45,732 nt of DNA, taken from positions 1 to 45,732 of the forward strand of contig JBJENW010000297.1 in NCBI GenBank assembly GCA_051880395.1, read 5' to 3'. The notes beneath the pieces were generated by a model. The model was not told the origin of the DNA. It did no database searches and saw only the letters and a list, made by a program, of their open reading frames with translations. Shown here piece by piece: positions 35,535-44,597 of the stretch (its first letter is position 1; each line of letters starts with the position of its first letter). This stretch comes from JBJENW01 sp051880395. GTDB taxonomy: Bacteria; Bacillota; Clostridia; Lachnospirales; Lachnospiraceae. The translations under genes and the position numbers were made by a program.

Positions 35535-38500
35535 TCATTTTTGTTTTGTTATTTTTCTTTCTACATAACGCACGCAGTTTTTCGTTTCAATATCATTCGG
35601 CACAATTTCTAATACTTTTCGATAGCATGTCAATGCCGCATCATACTCTTCCCGAAGCTCATATAACAGCCCCAGATATAAATAGCTCTCGAAGCATTCC
35701 CGATTCCGGCAGTTTCGACATCGAAGCATCTGCCCCATTTTCCGAAACATCTGTTCCGTTTTCTCTGTCTGCCCCAAACAAAAATAGATCCAGCCAAACA
35801 CACCGTACCTTTGGGGCGAACGTGGTTCAAAGTCGAGAAATTCTTCCTCGGTTCCTTGATTCGACTGTGCAAACATCTCCTTTGCGCGACTTGCATAATT
35901 TTTTGCTGCTGCACGATCCCCCAGCATCACATAGGCTCTTGCGATTTTTGCATAAAGTCCAAATAATTCGACTGGTTCCTTTTCAAACACCGTCGCCCGC
36001 TTATACGACGCGATCGCTTTTCGAAATTCCCGCTCATCCGTATATAAATTTCCAAGATTCTCATAGGCACTGCTCTTTGCCTCCGCATCCGCCGCCTTAA
36101 TGCGTTTCTTATAAAAACGGACCGCTTTTCGCTTTTCTCCGTTCTGCAGGCAGATGTCCCCTAAATTTGTATAGTATTCTTCCCTGCCTTTTGCATGCTC
36201 ATATGCCTCTCGTGCTTTTTCCATATTTCCTTCATTATAGTAAGTATCTCCTATCTCTTCCCACAAAGACAGGTCATCCGGAAACATCTCCAGATTTTTT
36301 TCATAGCATGCTCTGGTCTTTGCGAAATCCTGCTGTGCCTCATAGCAGTCCGCCATGTTGCCATACGGCAGTTTCTCGGATGTCTGCATACACGCAGCCG
36401 CTTTGTTCAGACACTCTACCGCCTTTTCAAAATCGCCTAAATACTTATAACAACATCCAAGATTATTCCATGCCGCCCAGTCCTCCGGTATAAATTCCAG
36501 CGCCTTTTCAAAGTCAGCAATTGCTTCTTTTAAATCATATGCATCCATATAGATCAGACCGCGGTTCACATAATAGTAGCCGCTTTCCTGCGATTCCAAC
36601 TGCTTTGTCGCATAGTGGATCGCTTTTTCATAATCTTTTTTATGATAATGCCTCTGATATTTTTCCGCATAATAATCAGATAGTTTCTCATTGGCATCCC
36701 GATAAAGCGCATCCCGTTTTAAACATTCCCGATAACGAGAAAGCGCTTTTCTCTGCTGTCCGAGTGCTTCATAACATCGCCCTTGGGCATAAAAAATATC
36801 GGGTGCTTTCTCATATGCCGTTTGTGCCATTGCATATTCTTCCAGTGCTTTTTCGTATTCTTCCATATCCTGATAGATATGCCCTCGCACCAAGCGATAC
36901 TGCATCCGCTTTGGATTCTGTACAAGTGCCTTTTGCAGCATTTCCAACGCCTGCGCAAATTTGTTCTGATTCCAGTACAAAACAGCACGTTCAAATGCCA
37001 CCTCAGAAACATCCTCCAGATCGTGTTTTTCGCCTTTTTCCAGCATGATATCCAGCTCATCCAATAGCTCAAACATCTGTTTGTACGCTTCTGCACTCGT
37101 CTCTAAATTTCGTAGGATCTTCACCTCATACAGCTTCATCCACGGCGAAAATTCAACTTCATTTTCCTTTGCACGATCCAACACACCCTTTGCGTCTTTG
37201 TACTGCCCATACTGAAAAAAGACCATCGCAGCATACAGATACGGTTTATAATATCCAGGAAAAATACTGATCGCACGATAATAATTATCCACCACTTCCT
37301 GTCCGCGGTACAGATAATAGTACGCCTCCTGTTGGATCAGATAAGCCGGATAAAACGTATCATCTTCTGCAAGGATCTGTTCGGAAATCGCAATTGCTTT
37401 TTCATACTCTTTCTGTTCTAAGATCTGATTTGCCAAAAACTGCATTCCATTTAATTTTTCTGCCGGATCTTTATAATTTGCGATCGCTTTTTGCATCATG
37501 GCATACCCGTCTTCATTTCGTCCCGCTTTATAATAACAGCTGCCCAACGTATGGCAGGCACGACCGCGTCTGGAGATCCGCTTGCGTGTTTTCTCCGTTC
37601 CGTCATCCGTCAGCGCTTCATTTAGCTTCAGCCACTTTTCCAGATATGGAATCGCCTTCTGGTATTCCTCCATCTGATACAACAAACAGCCAAACAGATT
37701 ATTATAATCGTATAAATGCTCCTCATCCGGCTCAAGTTCTGTCAGAAGCTTCTTTGCCTCATCAAAATGATCATTCTGAAACAGATTCCAGCCAAGCTCC
37801 AACGGAAGTTCCTGTCCCGGAAAGTGCTCATCCTCTTTTCCCTCGGCAAGCTCCTCCTTAAACTGAGCGATCAGGTGGTCATTTGCCTCATGGATCATCT
37901 GAACCGCTTCCTCATTTCGATCATCCAGATCCATCAGCTCCAAAAGCTGTTCTTTTGCTTCATAGTAGTCTTCTTTTTCCAAAAGATAGCGGCAGTAGTC
38001 AAATTTTGCCCGATAATACTTTGGCTCTTCTTCCAGAATCTGCTCCCAGAGTGCAGCCGCTCTCTCTTTTTCCCCAGCTTCATACAGTGCTTCTCCGACA
38101 TACAGCCATGCATAGAGCAACGAAACGTCTGTGCGCTGATACCAGTCTTTCTCCATTACAGATCTTGCCAGTGATACTGCTCGCTCTTTTTTCCCTGTTG
38201 CAAGGAAAAAGCGGATCCACTCAATATCTTCAAACGGATGGTACACACTGTATGCCTCCAGATCAGACAGATTCTGCTCGATCTCCTCCAGTTCGCCCGC
38301 ATCCAGTTTCCGCTTAATAGAAAAATATGCCTCCAAATATGTATCTGTACTGCTTCCGTCCTCTTCCAGATCACGGTAATCCAACAATTCATACGGTAAA
38401 AATGTTTCGTTTTCTATATAATAGCAGACATAATTTAAAAAATTCGCAGGAAACACCTGCTTTAAATCTTCGATCTCTGCCACGATATCAAAGGTATCTC

Positions 38501-38906
38501 CGATCAGTTTCCAGACTGCATGTGGCAGCTGCACATGATCCATCAGATATACCAGAAGTTTCTCGCGTGTTTCTAATTCCGTATCCAGCCCCACGCACAC
38601 CTCATCCTCTAACAGTTCCTTCCATTTTTCGCAATCTGCGCGTGAATGGATATCTTGATAAATTGCATCCACTTTTTGAATCCAGCAGTCGATTTCTGTC
38701 TTTGGTTCTTCCTCTTCTTTCGCTGTCTCGTCCGGTTTTCTTGCATAGACAAGTGCTTCCTCATAAGCTTGTCGAAGCCGCTGAAATCCCTGCGGATCAT
38801 CTTCCGGATTGGTATGACGCAGTTGTTCATGATACGCACGGCGAATTTCTCCCTCATCTTTTGTCTCCATAATCCCCAACACATGAAAGATAACTTCCTT
38901 CTCCAT
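35535..38906 (-). CDS. TPR-repeat protein with J-like N-terminus, likely HscC partner
   Basis: The 1123-residue cytoplasmic protein has an N-terminal region of about 55 residues following the J-domain helix pattern (EGEIRRAYHEQLRHT then DPQGFQRLRQAYEEAL). The invariant HPD tripeptide between the helices is replaced by Asn33-Pro34-Glu35. The remainder consists of around twenty tetratricopeptide repeats, recognisable by units such as AWNNLGCCYKYLGDFEKAVE. TPR proteins gather client proteins and chaperones. The start at 38906 follows AAGG; the frame opens another 27 codons upstream through a leader that can fold, which is not coding-like. It is 19 bases before hscC. Confidence 0.85.
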   Translation of the reverse strand: MEKEVIFHVLGIMETKDEGEIRRAYHEQLRHTNPEDDPQGFQRLRQAYEEALVYARKPDETAKEEEEPKTEIDCWIQKVDAIYQDIHSRADCEKWKELLEDEVCVGLDTELETREKLLVYLMDHVQLPHAVWKLIGDTFDIVAEIEDLKQVFPANFLNYVCYYIENETFLPYELLDYRDLEEDGSSTDTYLEAYFSIKRKLDAGELEEIEQNLSDLEAYSVYHPFEDIEWIRFFLATGKKERAVSLARSVMEKDWYQRTDVSLLYAWLYVGEALYEAGEKERAAALWEQILEEEPKYYRAKFDYCRYLLEKEDYYEAKEQLLELMDLDDRNEEAVQMIHEANDHLIAQFKEELAEGKEDEHFPGQELPLELGWNLFQNDHFDEAKKLLTELEPDEEHLYDYNNLFGCLLYQMEEYQKAIPYLEKWLKLNEALTDDGTEKTRKRISRRGRACHTLGSCYYKAGRNEDGYAMMQKAIANYKDPAEKLNGMQFLANQILEQKEYEKAIAISEQILAEDDTFYPAYLIQQEAYYYLYRGQEVVDNYYRAISIFPGYYKPYLYAAMVFFQYGQYKDAKGVLDRAKENEVEFSPWMKLYEVKILRNLETSAEAYKQMFELLDELDIMLEKGEKHDLEDVSEVAFERAVLYWNQNKFAQALEMLQKALVQNPKRMQYRLVRGHIYQDMEEYEKALEEYAMAQTAYEKAPDIFYAQGRCYEALGQQRKALSRYRECLKRDALYRDANEKLSDYYAEKYQRHYHKKDYEKAIHYATKQLESQESGYYYVNRGLIYMDAYDLKEAIADFEKALEFIPEDWAAWNNLGCCYKYLGDFEKAVECLNKAAACMQTSEKLPYGNMADCYEAQQDFAKTRACYEKNLEMFPDDLSLWEEIGDTYYNEGNMEKAREAYEHAKGREEYYTNLGDICLQNGEKRKAVRFYKKRIKAADAEAKSSAYENLGNLYTDEREFRKAIASYKRATVFEKEPVELFGLYAKIARAYVMLGDRAAAKNYASRAKEMFAQSNQGTEEEFLDFEPRSPQRYGVFGWIYFCLGQTEKTEQMFRKMGQMLRCRNCRNRECFESYLYLGLLYELREEYDAALTCYRKVLEIVPNDIETKNCVRYVERKITKQK

Positions 38907-38942
38907 CCCCAAATACCTTCTTTCTATGTATCTATCTCCTGC

Positions 38943-38996
38943 AAGTCTATTCGGTTTTTCTGGCTCTAAGTCCCTTTGCCCCCGCAAAATAGACTT
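38943..38996 (-). ncRNA. Structured 5' leader of the TPR/hscC transcript
   Basis: AAGTCTATT (38988-38996 on the minus strand) is perfectly complementary to AATAGACTT (38943-38951). It encloses 36 bases that contain a G-rich and a C/A-rich part. The hairpin begins four bases after the expected transcript start and ends about 37 bases before the start codon. It has no T-run, so it is not a terminator. I do not recognise it as a named riboswitch class. Confidence 0.45.
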
Positions 38997-39007
38997 ATAC
39001 AGTTGTC

Positions 39008-39037
39008 ATCATACCATAAACTACCATATAGAGACAA
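39008..39037 (-). promoter_or_regulatory. Promoter of the TPR/hscC operon
   Basis: On the minus strand TTGTCT (39032-39037), an 18-base spacer and TATGAT (39008-39013) preceded by TGG form an extended -10 promoter. Transcription would begin near 39000 and give a leader of about 95 bases before the ATG at 38906. Confidence 0.6.
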
Positions 39038-39061
39038 GCCCAAAGCCTAAGAAAGTGAATT

Positions 39062-40720
39062 TTAAAGATTTGTTGCTCCGATAAGCTCTGCACGTGCAAG
39101 TGCAGAGTCGATGTGATCACAAAAATTATCGACACCGACCGCTTCGACAAAACCACTCTTTTCCATAAGCTTCCTTGGCTGTTCATTTACATGGGAAAGG
39201 ATCAATGTAATGTGGTTTTTCATACAGCGCTGATGTATTTTCTTTAACGAACGCATGGCAGTGGCATCAATGGCAGGTACCCCACGCATACGAAGAATCA
39301 AAATTTCTTTTTTTTCATCAAAAATCATCTCGGTAAATTTATCGGTCATACCAAAAAACATCGGCCCATTGATTTCATAGACCAGCGTATTTTTGGGAAC
39401 CACACGAAGATTAATGTTATCGACATCCTCATCCTCATCATCAATATATGTCCAGCCGCCAACTTCGGTCACTTCTGCCATCCGTTTCATAAACAAAAGC
39501 GAAGCCAGTATCAGTCCGACACCGATTGCTATGACAAGGTCAAAAACAACCGTGAGCACCAACGTTGTGATCAGTACCAGAGAATCGCTTTTTGGCGCAT
39601 GTTTTACTAATTCGACGCACTCACGCCAACTGCTCATATTATAGGCAACCTGGAATAGAATTGCTGCAATACATGGCATCGGAATCAAAGCCGCATATGG
39701 CATCAATACAACAAGAATAAATAACAATGTAACCGCATGGATCATCCCGGCGATCGGGGTACGTCCTCCGTTCTTGATATTTGCAGCCGTACGAGCGATC
39801 GCACCGGTGGCTGGAATACCGCCAAACAAGGCAGATCCTATGTTTCCGGCACCCTGCGCGATCAATTCCATATTCGAATTGTGTTTGCTTCCGATCATAC
39901 CATCTGCAACAACCGCGGAAAGAAGCGATTCGATGGCCGCTAAAATGGCGATCGTAAATGCGTTTGGCACAACCGCACGGATCTTTTCAAGCGTAATGGC
40001 CGGCATTTTAAAACTTGGAAGATCAGAGGTGATCGTATAAAGGTCTCCGATCGTATTTACACGTAAATCGAAAAATTTGACAAGGCATGCACAGACAATC
40101 ACTGCGATCAATGAACCCGGTATTTTCTGCGATACCTTTGGCCAAAAGATCAAGATCAACAGCGCTATGACACCGATGATGCATGCCTGCAGATTAAATG
40201 TAGAGATGCTTCGCCCAATCTCTACGACTTTTTCCATCGTCTCAACCGGCGCATGCTGAAACGTCAGTCCGAGAAAATCTTTGATCTGTCCGATCAGAAT
40301 CGTGATAGCAATTCCAAACGTAAATCCCGCTGTAATCGTATATGGAATAAAACGGATCAGACTGCCGAGACGAAAAATACCCATCAGAATCAGAAGAATA
40401 CCGGCAAGTATAGTGGCAATGATCAGTCCATCCATCCCCTCCGTTGCGACAATCCCCGCGACGATCGATGCAAATGCCGCCGTCGGACCTGCTATCTGCA
40501 CACGACTTCCACCGAGAAACGAAATGATAAATCCTGCCACGATCGCAGTATAAATTCCCTGTTGTGGACCAACGCCGGAAGCAAGTGCCAATGCGATCGA
40601 CAACGGCAATGCAATAATGGCTACGATGATACCAGAGACGAGGTCTTTTCCAAATTGCGCTTTGGAATAGTTTCTCATCACAGAAAATAGCTTTGGTTTC
40701 AATGTTTCTTTGTGTTCCAT
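39062..40720 (-). CDS. SulP-family anion transporter with STAS domain
   Basis: The 552-residue protein has about 11-12 membrane spans and the SulP pattern (VSGIIVAIIALPLSIALALA at the first spans, then GPTAAFASIVAGI), followed by a C-terminal STAS domain (about 430-540) with ILRMRGVPAIDATAMRSLKK and KLMEKSGFVEAVG. SulP proteins carry sulfate, bicarbonate or dicarboxylates; the substrate is not assigned. The start is ATG 40720 with AAGGAG eight bases upstream. The frame continues to a GTG at 40831 through the leader terminator, but that part is not protein-like. It has its own promoter and an attenuator-like leader. Confidence 0.9.
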   Translation of the reverse strand: MEHKETLKPKLFSVMRNYSKAQFGKDLVSGIIVAIIALPLSIALALASGVGPQQGIYTAIVAGFIISFLGGSRVQIAGPTAAFASIVAGIVATEGMDGLIIATILAGILLILMGIFRLGSLIRFIPYTITAGFTFGIAITILIGQIKDFLGLTFQHAPVETMEKVVEIGRSISTFNLQACIIGVIALLILIFWPKVSQKIPGSLIAVIVCACLVKFFDLRVNTIGDLYTITSDLPSFKMPAITLEKIRAVVPNAFTIAILAAIESLLSAVVADGMIGSKHNSNMELIAQGAGNIGSALFGGIPATGAIARTAANIKNGGRTPIAGMIHAVTLLFILVVLMPYAALIPMPCIAAILFQVAYNMSSWRECVELVKHAPKSDSLVLITTLVLTVVFDLVIAIGVGLILASLLFMKRMAEVTEVGGWTYIDDEDEDVDNINLRVVPKNTLVYEINGPMFFGMTDKFTEMIFDEKKEILILRMRGVPAIDATAMRSLKKIHQRCMKNHITLILSHVNEQPRKLMEKSGFVEAVGVDNFCDHIDSALARAELIGATNL

Positions 40721-40766
40721 AACATAACTCCTTAAAAAAATACTATATTTCCTGCTTGCTGCACAC

Positions 40767-40788
40767 AAAAAAACTGCCCCGCGGCAGT
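40767..40788 (-). terminator. Intrinsic terminator inside the sulP leader
   Basis: On the minus strand ACTGCC-gcgg-GGCAGT is directly followed by seven T residues, 46 bases before the SulP start codon and about 45 bases after the expected transcript start. A terminator in front of the coding region suggests attenuation. It is preceded by another small hairpin, AGTGC with GCACT (40812-40832). No known riboswitch class is recognised. Confidence 0.7.
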
Positions 40789-40839
40789 CTTCGTGGAAAA
40801 GCATAACATAAAGTGCATGAGATACACGCACTATCTTTC

Positions 40840-40868
40840 ACTATAATTCCAAAAAATTAATATTGCAA
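40840..40868 (-). promoter_or_regulatory. Promoter of the SulP transporter gene
   Basis: On the minus strand TTGCAA (40863-40868), a 17-base spacer and TATAGT (40840-40845) give a transcript start near 40833, upstream of the leader terminator at 40767-40788. Confidence 0.6.
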
Positions 40869-40970
40869 GATGAAAATGACATTTTTGTCAAATTTTGTTG
40901 ACAATGCCGATGATTTGTAACGGATCATAAAAGAATTTGTTAAAAAGCCTCACGCCTGTCCGGCTGCAAA

Positions 40971-40993
40971 ACGGAGGCTGCAACAGCCTCCGT
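40971..40993 (-). terminator. Intrinsic terminator after the BIG2 repeat protein gene
   Basis: ACGGAGGCTG pairs with CAGCCTCCGT over a three-base loop, followed on the minus strand by TTTT. It lies about 40 bases after the stop codon at 41034. The rest of 40869-41033 shows nothing else I can name. Confidence 0.8.
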
Positions 40994-41033
40994 TATACAC
41001 TCCGATCCACTCTATTCTTTGAACCCGCCTTAT

Positions 41034-44000
41034 CTATCGGTACCTTACATAATATTTTTTTAATTGTCCAAAATAAGAAACGGTTATTTTCTTCTGATAC
41101 CTGTCTTTATCGGAATCTTCCACTTTTACCTCTTTTCCATCACATTCTTTTTCCATCGAAAGTATCCACTCCTGATCAAGGTCCACCTTTTCTCCATACA
41201 TATTTATGATATTAGACGAAGTCACTTTAAAATAATTGCTGCCACTATCCATTCCAGATTTGTAAAGCGGATACACCTGATCCCCGATTTTAATCTCTTT
41301 GATATTCCATACATCCTCATGCATCTGATACTGTACATTCAGATATTTCTTCTTTCCTTGATATTCCATTCGGATTTTTGCGTAAGAATCATTTCGGTTA
41401 CTATTCAAAACCTGATATTTTATATCCATTCCTTCTGCAAACCCAAGCTGTAAATCCTTCACCAGATCACCATCGAACGTTTCTGTCGGTCCAAAAAGCT
41501 TCAATGTGTCACTAGAAACCGTATAATAATACGGATGAATCGTACCATCTGCCGCTTTCTTTTCGGATGCAAATACTGTATCACCAACCGTGACTGACTG
41601 CATATGCCATACACTCTCTGCCAGTTCTGTCTGAATCTTATATCGTTTCGTATAGGTTTCTGTTCCCCCTTGATAGCTCAGTGTTACAATCTGGTCTTCA
41701 TCCGGCCCGCTGACGGTTGTGAGTGGGTTTTTGGGTTTTACTTCTATATTCGAGGAGCCATCCAACGAAGAACCATATACTGTCAACTTTCTTTCATACG
41801 CTCCATCAAACACATACTCTGATCCTATATCGTCCTCACGGTCATACTGAAACTGTCCATCTGATTTTCCAGCTGTGTATGTTTTTCCATCTACGATCAC
41901 CGAGTCAATGTTAAAAACTGCATTTATAAGCTTCCACTTTATATAGTACACTTTCGTTTCTTTTCCATCGCGATAGGTAAACGTGACCGTTTTGTCATAA
42001 TCCGGTTTATCCGAATCTGCAATGCGCGCTGTTGCATCTTTCTGGTTTGTCTCAAACTTTAGCTGATTCCACTTCGTTGGTTTTTGTAATCCATTTAGAA
42101 TCAACACATCGTAACGGACGCCATTCTTCGTTTTCCAATCTTCATCAAAATCCGGCTTCATTTCGTTCCCATTATGAACATATTGTATTTCGCCATCCAC
42201 AATCTTCTCTACTTTGAGCGTACTTTCCTCTTCATCCGATGATTCTGATGCCTTTTCTTCCGGAACATAGTATGTCTGTGACTGTTTCGTTTCTTTATCC
42301 GTAAGAACGACCTCTTTTACATAATCTGTCAACGAACTATCCTTGATTTCTACCACCGTACTCTTTTTTACCGGCACAAGACTTAGTTCATCTTCTTTCA
42401 AAAAGTCATTCACATACAGGATTTGATTTCCCTTTGCATCGCTTTTGATATACCACGTTTCTTCTTTTCCATTTCGGTAAACATCCAAAATCTTTGGCGT
42501 TGCTTTTGTCTTATTTTCCGTAAAAGAAAGATATGCCGTCGACGTTTTTCCATTCGCACTGAATGTTATTTTTTTCTCATACGCCTGCTTGTCCGATGCC
42601 ATCACAGTTGCCTGTGTATCCTTGCGGGCCGGAATCACTTCCACATTCTGTCCTTCCTGATAATCGCTTTCAACGTTCCACACGTACCCTACCGAAGAAT
42701 CATACTTTCTCGTCGGCGTGTAGATTTTCCCATCCAGTTTCACCTGATACAAATCCCAAAGACTATCTTCCATGCTGTAATCTACATAATAAACAACCGT
42801 TTTTGCACCCGGCATAGAAATCGTCACTTGCTTGGCATAACTGCTGTTCTGCATTTTTTCATACTTTACAGAAGCTCCCTCTTGATTTGGAATTACCTGA
42901 AATGCCTCCGTTAATCCATTCGGCGATTCTCCTCGAATGCTCAGATGATAGACAAGATTTCCATCTTTTTCTTCGCGATATTTGATAGAATAGGAATAAA
43001 TTTCATTCTCTCCATCCGACACAGATTTAATTCCTAATGTAGGCTCTTTCTCTGCGATCACGATCTGATTGATCTTCCATACCACCGTATAGCTGTTTGC
43101 TGCCTGCACAGATACTTCATGCGTATATCCGGCCTCATCTGACTTTCGTATATCCACGACCTTGCTGGTCACATCCGGTACCTCATACCACACATTCTCT
43201 ACATCTTTTTGTCTGATCACATAATCTGCATGGCAAAATTCATAATCAAAACTCCAATAGTGTGTCAACGATCTGCTTCCCAATTTTATATACATTGTGA
43301 TCGAATTATAGCATGCTGTTTTCCATGCTTGTAAAATGTTCACCTGCTCCTGCATTCCCTGTTTCTTTTCCACTGCCTCCTCTGCCGTCTGAATCATCTG
43401 TTCGACTTTTTTTCTTTCACTTTCATCCGTAAAACCCTGTTTCATTTTTTTTACGATCTGGATCAGTCCTTCTAATTTTGACTGCAGCGGATCCTTCGGT
43501 GTACTACTTTCTGAGGAAGGTTTCTCAGACACAGATTCCTTTGGTGTTGAAACCGTACTCGGTTTCACTTGTGGTATACTGCTGCTTTCCGACGGACTGG
43601 ATGGTGTCATTGCCGGCATTTCTTTACTTGGCTGCTGCATGCTCGGCGTTTCTTCAGACGGTTTTGAAGCTGATGGGATGTCTGTCCCTGGTTTTGCCTC
43701 GGATGGTTTTGATTCCGATGGTTTTGATTCCGATGGTTTTGCCTCGGACGGTTTTGCCTCGGATGGTTTTGTTTCCGATGGTTTTGCCTCAGACGGTTTT
43801 GCCTCGGATGGTTTCGATTCCGATGGTTTTGCCTCGGATGGTTTTGCCTCGGACGGTTTTGATGTCGATGGTTTTGTTTCTTCTACTACAGTGACCGGAA
43901 TCGACGCTTTTTTCTTCGTGTTCTTTACCTGTGCCACGATCTTCGCTTTTCCTGGTTTTTTTGCAACGATCAATCCTTTCGAATCGACTGTTACAATTTC

Positions 44001-44498
44001 TGTATTACTGGATTTATATACCACTTTTCTGTACGATGCATTTAACGGGAAAATTCTCACTTTTAACTGCATTTTCTGTTTCACTTTTACCGATACCTTA
44101 CTCGGTGAAAGTTTTACTTTTGAAACCGGTATCAGCACCTTTACTGTACAGCTGGCACTTTTTTTCTTTCCACCACTTTTTGCTGTAACCGTAATTTTTG
44201 CAGTTCCCTTTTTTTTGGCCGTGATCTTTCCATTTTGACTAACACTTACAACAGACTTTTTGCTGCTTTTCCATTGAAGATTTGCCTTCCTTGCTGATTT
44301 TGGAGAAATCGTCACTTTTAACATTGCGCTCTTTCCCTTATCCAATAGCAATGTTTTTTTACTTAATTTCACTGACTTTACGGCAACTGTCTTTTTTGTT
44401 GTTGCTGCTTCTACTACTGTTGTCGGCATGCACTGCGTCACAATCATTGTCAACAATAATAAAAATGCAAGACAGCGTTTCCCTAGAAACTTCTTCAT
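41034..44498 (-). CDS. Secreted BIG2-domain surface protein with KPSEA repeats and C-terminal repeated modules
   Basis: The 1154-residue protein starts with a signal peptide (MKKFLGKRCLAFLLLLTMIV, cleavage likely after VEA). Two bacterial Ig-like (BIG2) domains follow (about 38-125 and 126-205; VKLSKKTLLLDKGKSAML, GKITAKKKGTAKITV). Next comes a low-complexity linker of KPSEA-type pentapeptides and Ser/Pro/Thr-rich sequence (about 205-345), then a helical spacer. The last 750 residues contain about eight degenerate beta-rich modules of around 80-110 residues, each with a strand like VDGKTY near the start and KxVTxxYxGxxxxYY near the end. No LPXTG, GW or SLH motif is evident, so the anchoring mode is unknown. 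The start at 44498 follows GGAAAGGAA; ten more upstream codons are open. Confidence 0.8.
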   Translation of the reverse strand: MKKFLGKRCLAFLLLLTMIVTQCMPTTVVEAATTKKTVAVKSVKLSKKTLLLDKGKSAMLKVTISPKSARKANLQWKSSKKSVVSVSQNGKITAKKKGTAKITVTAKSGGKKKSASCTVKVLIPVSKVKLSPSKVSVKVKQKMQLKVRIFPLNASYRKVVYKSSNTEIVTVDSKGLIVAKKPGKAKIVAQVKNTKKKASIPVTVVEETKPSTSKPSEAKPSEAKPSESKPSEAKPSEAKPSETKPSEAKPSEAKPSESKPSESKPSEAKPGTDIPSASKPSEETPSMQQPSKEMPAMTPSSPSESSSIPQVKPSTVSTPKESVSEKPSSESSTPKDPLQSKLEGLIQIVKKMKQGFTDESERKKVEQMIQTAEEAVEKKQGMQEQVNILQAWKTACYNSITMYIKLGSRSLTHYWSFDYEFCHADYVIRQKDVENVWYEVPDVTSKVVDIRKSDEAGYTHEVSVQAANSYTVVWKINQIVIAEKEPTLGIKSVSDGENEIYSYSIKYREEKDGNLVYHLSIRGESPNGLTEAFQVIPNQEGASVKYEKMQNSSYAKQVTISMPGAKTVVYYVDYSMEDSLWDLYQVKLDGKIYTPTRKYDSSVGYVWNVESDYQEGQNVEVIPARKDTQATVMASDKQAYEKKITFSANGKTSTAYLSFTENKTKATPKILDVYRNGKEETWYIKSDAKGNQILYVNDFLKEDELSLVPVKKSTVVEIKDSSLTDYVKEVVLTDKETKQSQTYYVPEEKASESSDEEESTLKVEKIVDGEIQYVHNGNEMKPDFDEDWKTKNGVRYDVLILNGLQKPTKWNQLKFETNQKDATARIADSDKPDYDKTVTFTYRDGKETKVYYIKWKLINAVFNIDSVIVDGKTYTAGKSDGQFQYDREDDIGSEYVFDGAYERKLTVYGSSLDGSSNIEVKPKNPLTTVSGPDEDQIVTLSYQGGTETYTKRYKIQTELAESVWHMQSVTVGDTVFASEKKAADGTIHPYYYTVSSDTLKLFGPTETFDGDLVKDLQLGFAEGMDIKYQVLNSNRNDSYAKIRMEYQGKKKYLNVQYQMHEDVWNIKEIKIGDQVYPLYKSGMDSGSNYFKVTSSNIINMYGEKVDLDQEWILSMEKECDGKEVKVEDSDKDRYQKKITVSYFGQLKKYYVRYR
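43695..43874. repeat. Twelve tandem 15-base repeats (KPSEA)
   Basis: Exactly 180 bases made of twelve contiguous 15-base units encode Lys-Pro-Ser-x-x on the minus strand, mostly KPSEA with KPSES, KPSET and KPSTS variants. Identical third-position usage in many units indicates recent slippage-type expansion. The complementary strand is also open across the array, which explains long false open frames there. Confidence 0.92.
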
Positions 44499-44547
44499 TT
44501 CCTTTCCTCTCTTTCCATTTCTTCCCATAATTTCAATTTACATCAAA

Positions 44548-44576
44548 ATCCTACCATGCACTCCCAGCTTTATCAA
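44548..44576 (-). promoter_or_regulatory. Promoter of the BIG2 repeat protein gene
   Basis: On the minus strand TTGATA (44571-44576), a 17-base spacer and TAGGAT (44548-44553) preceded by TGG form an extended -10 promoter about 50 bases before the start codon at 44498. Confidence 0.6.
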
Positions 44577-44597
44577 TAACTATTTTTTCTGACACTG

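Noticed and set aside
38907..38987. 27-codon extension of the TPR protein
   Set aside because: It reads through the leader stem, and the residue pattern is not helical like the J-like start; the ATG at 38906 has its own AAGG.
40721..40831. N-terminal extension of the SulP frame from GTG at 40831
   Set aside because: It would translate the terminator hairpin and leader, lacks a ribosome binding site, and the ATG at 40720 has AAGGAG at eight bases and matches the family start.
43478..44238. Long plus-strand open frames opposite the BIG2 repeat gene, with repeated DGFASDG-like units
   Set aside because: They are the complement of the KPSEA array and the Lys-rich BIG2 part. They have no ribosome binding site and their composition is that of a shadow.
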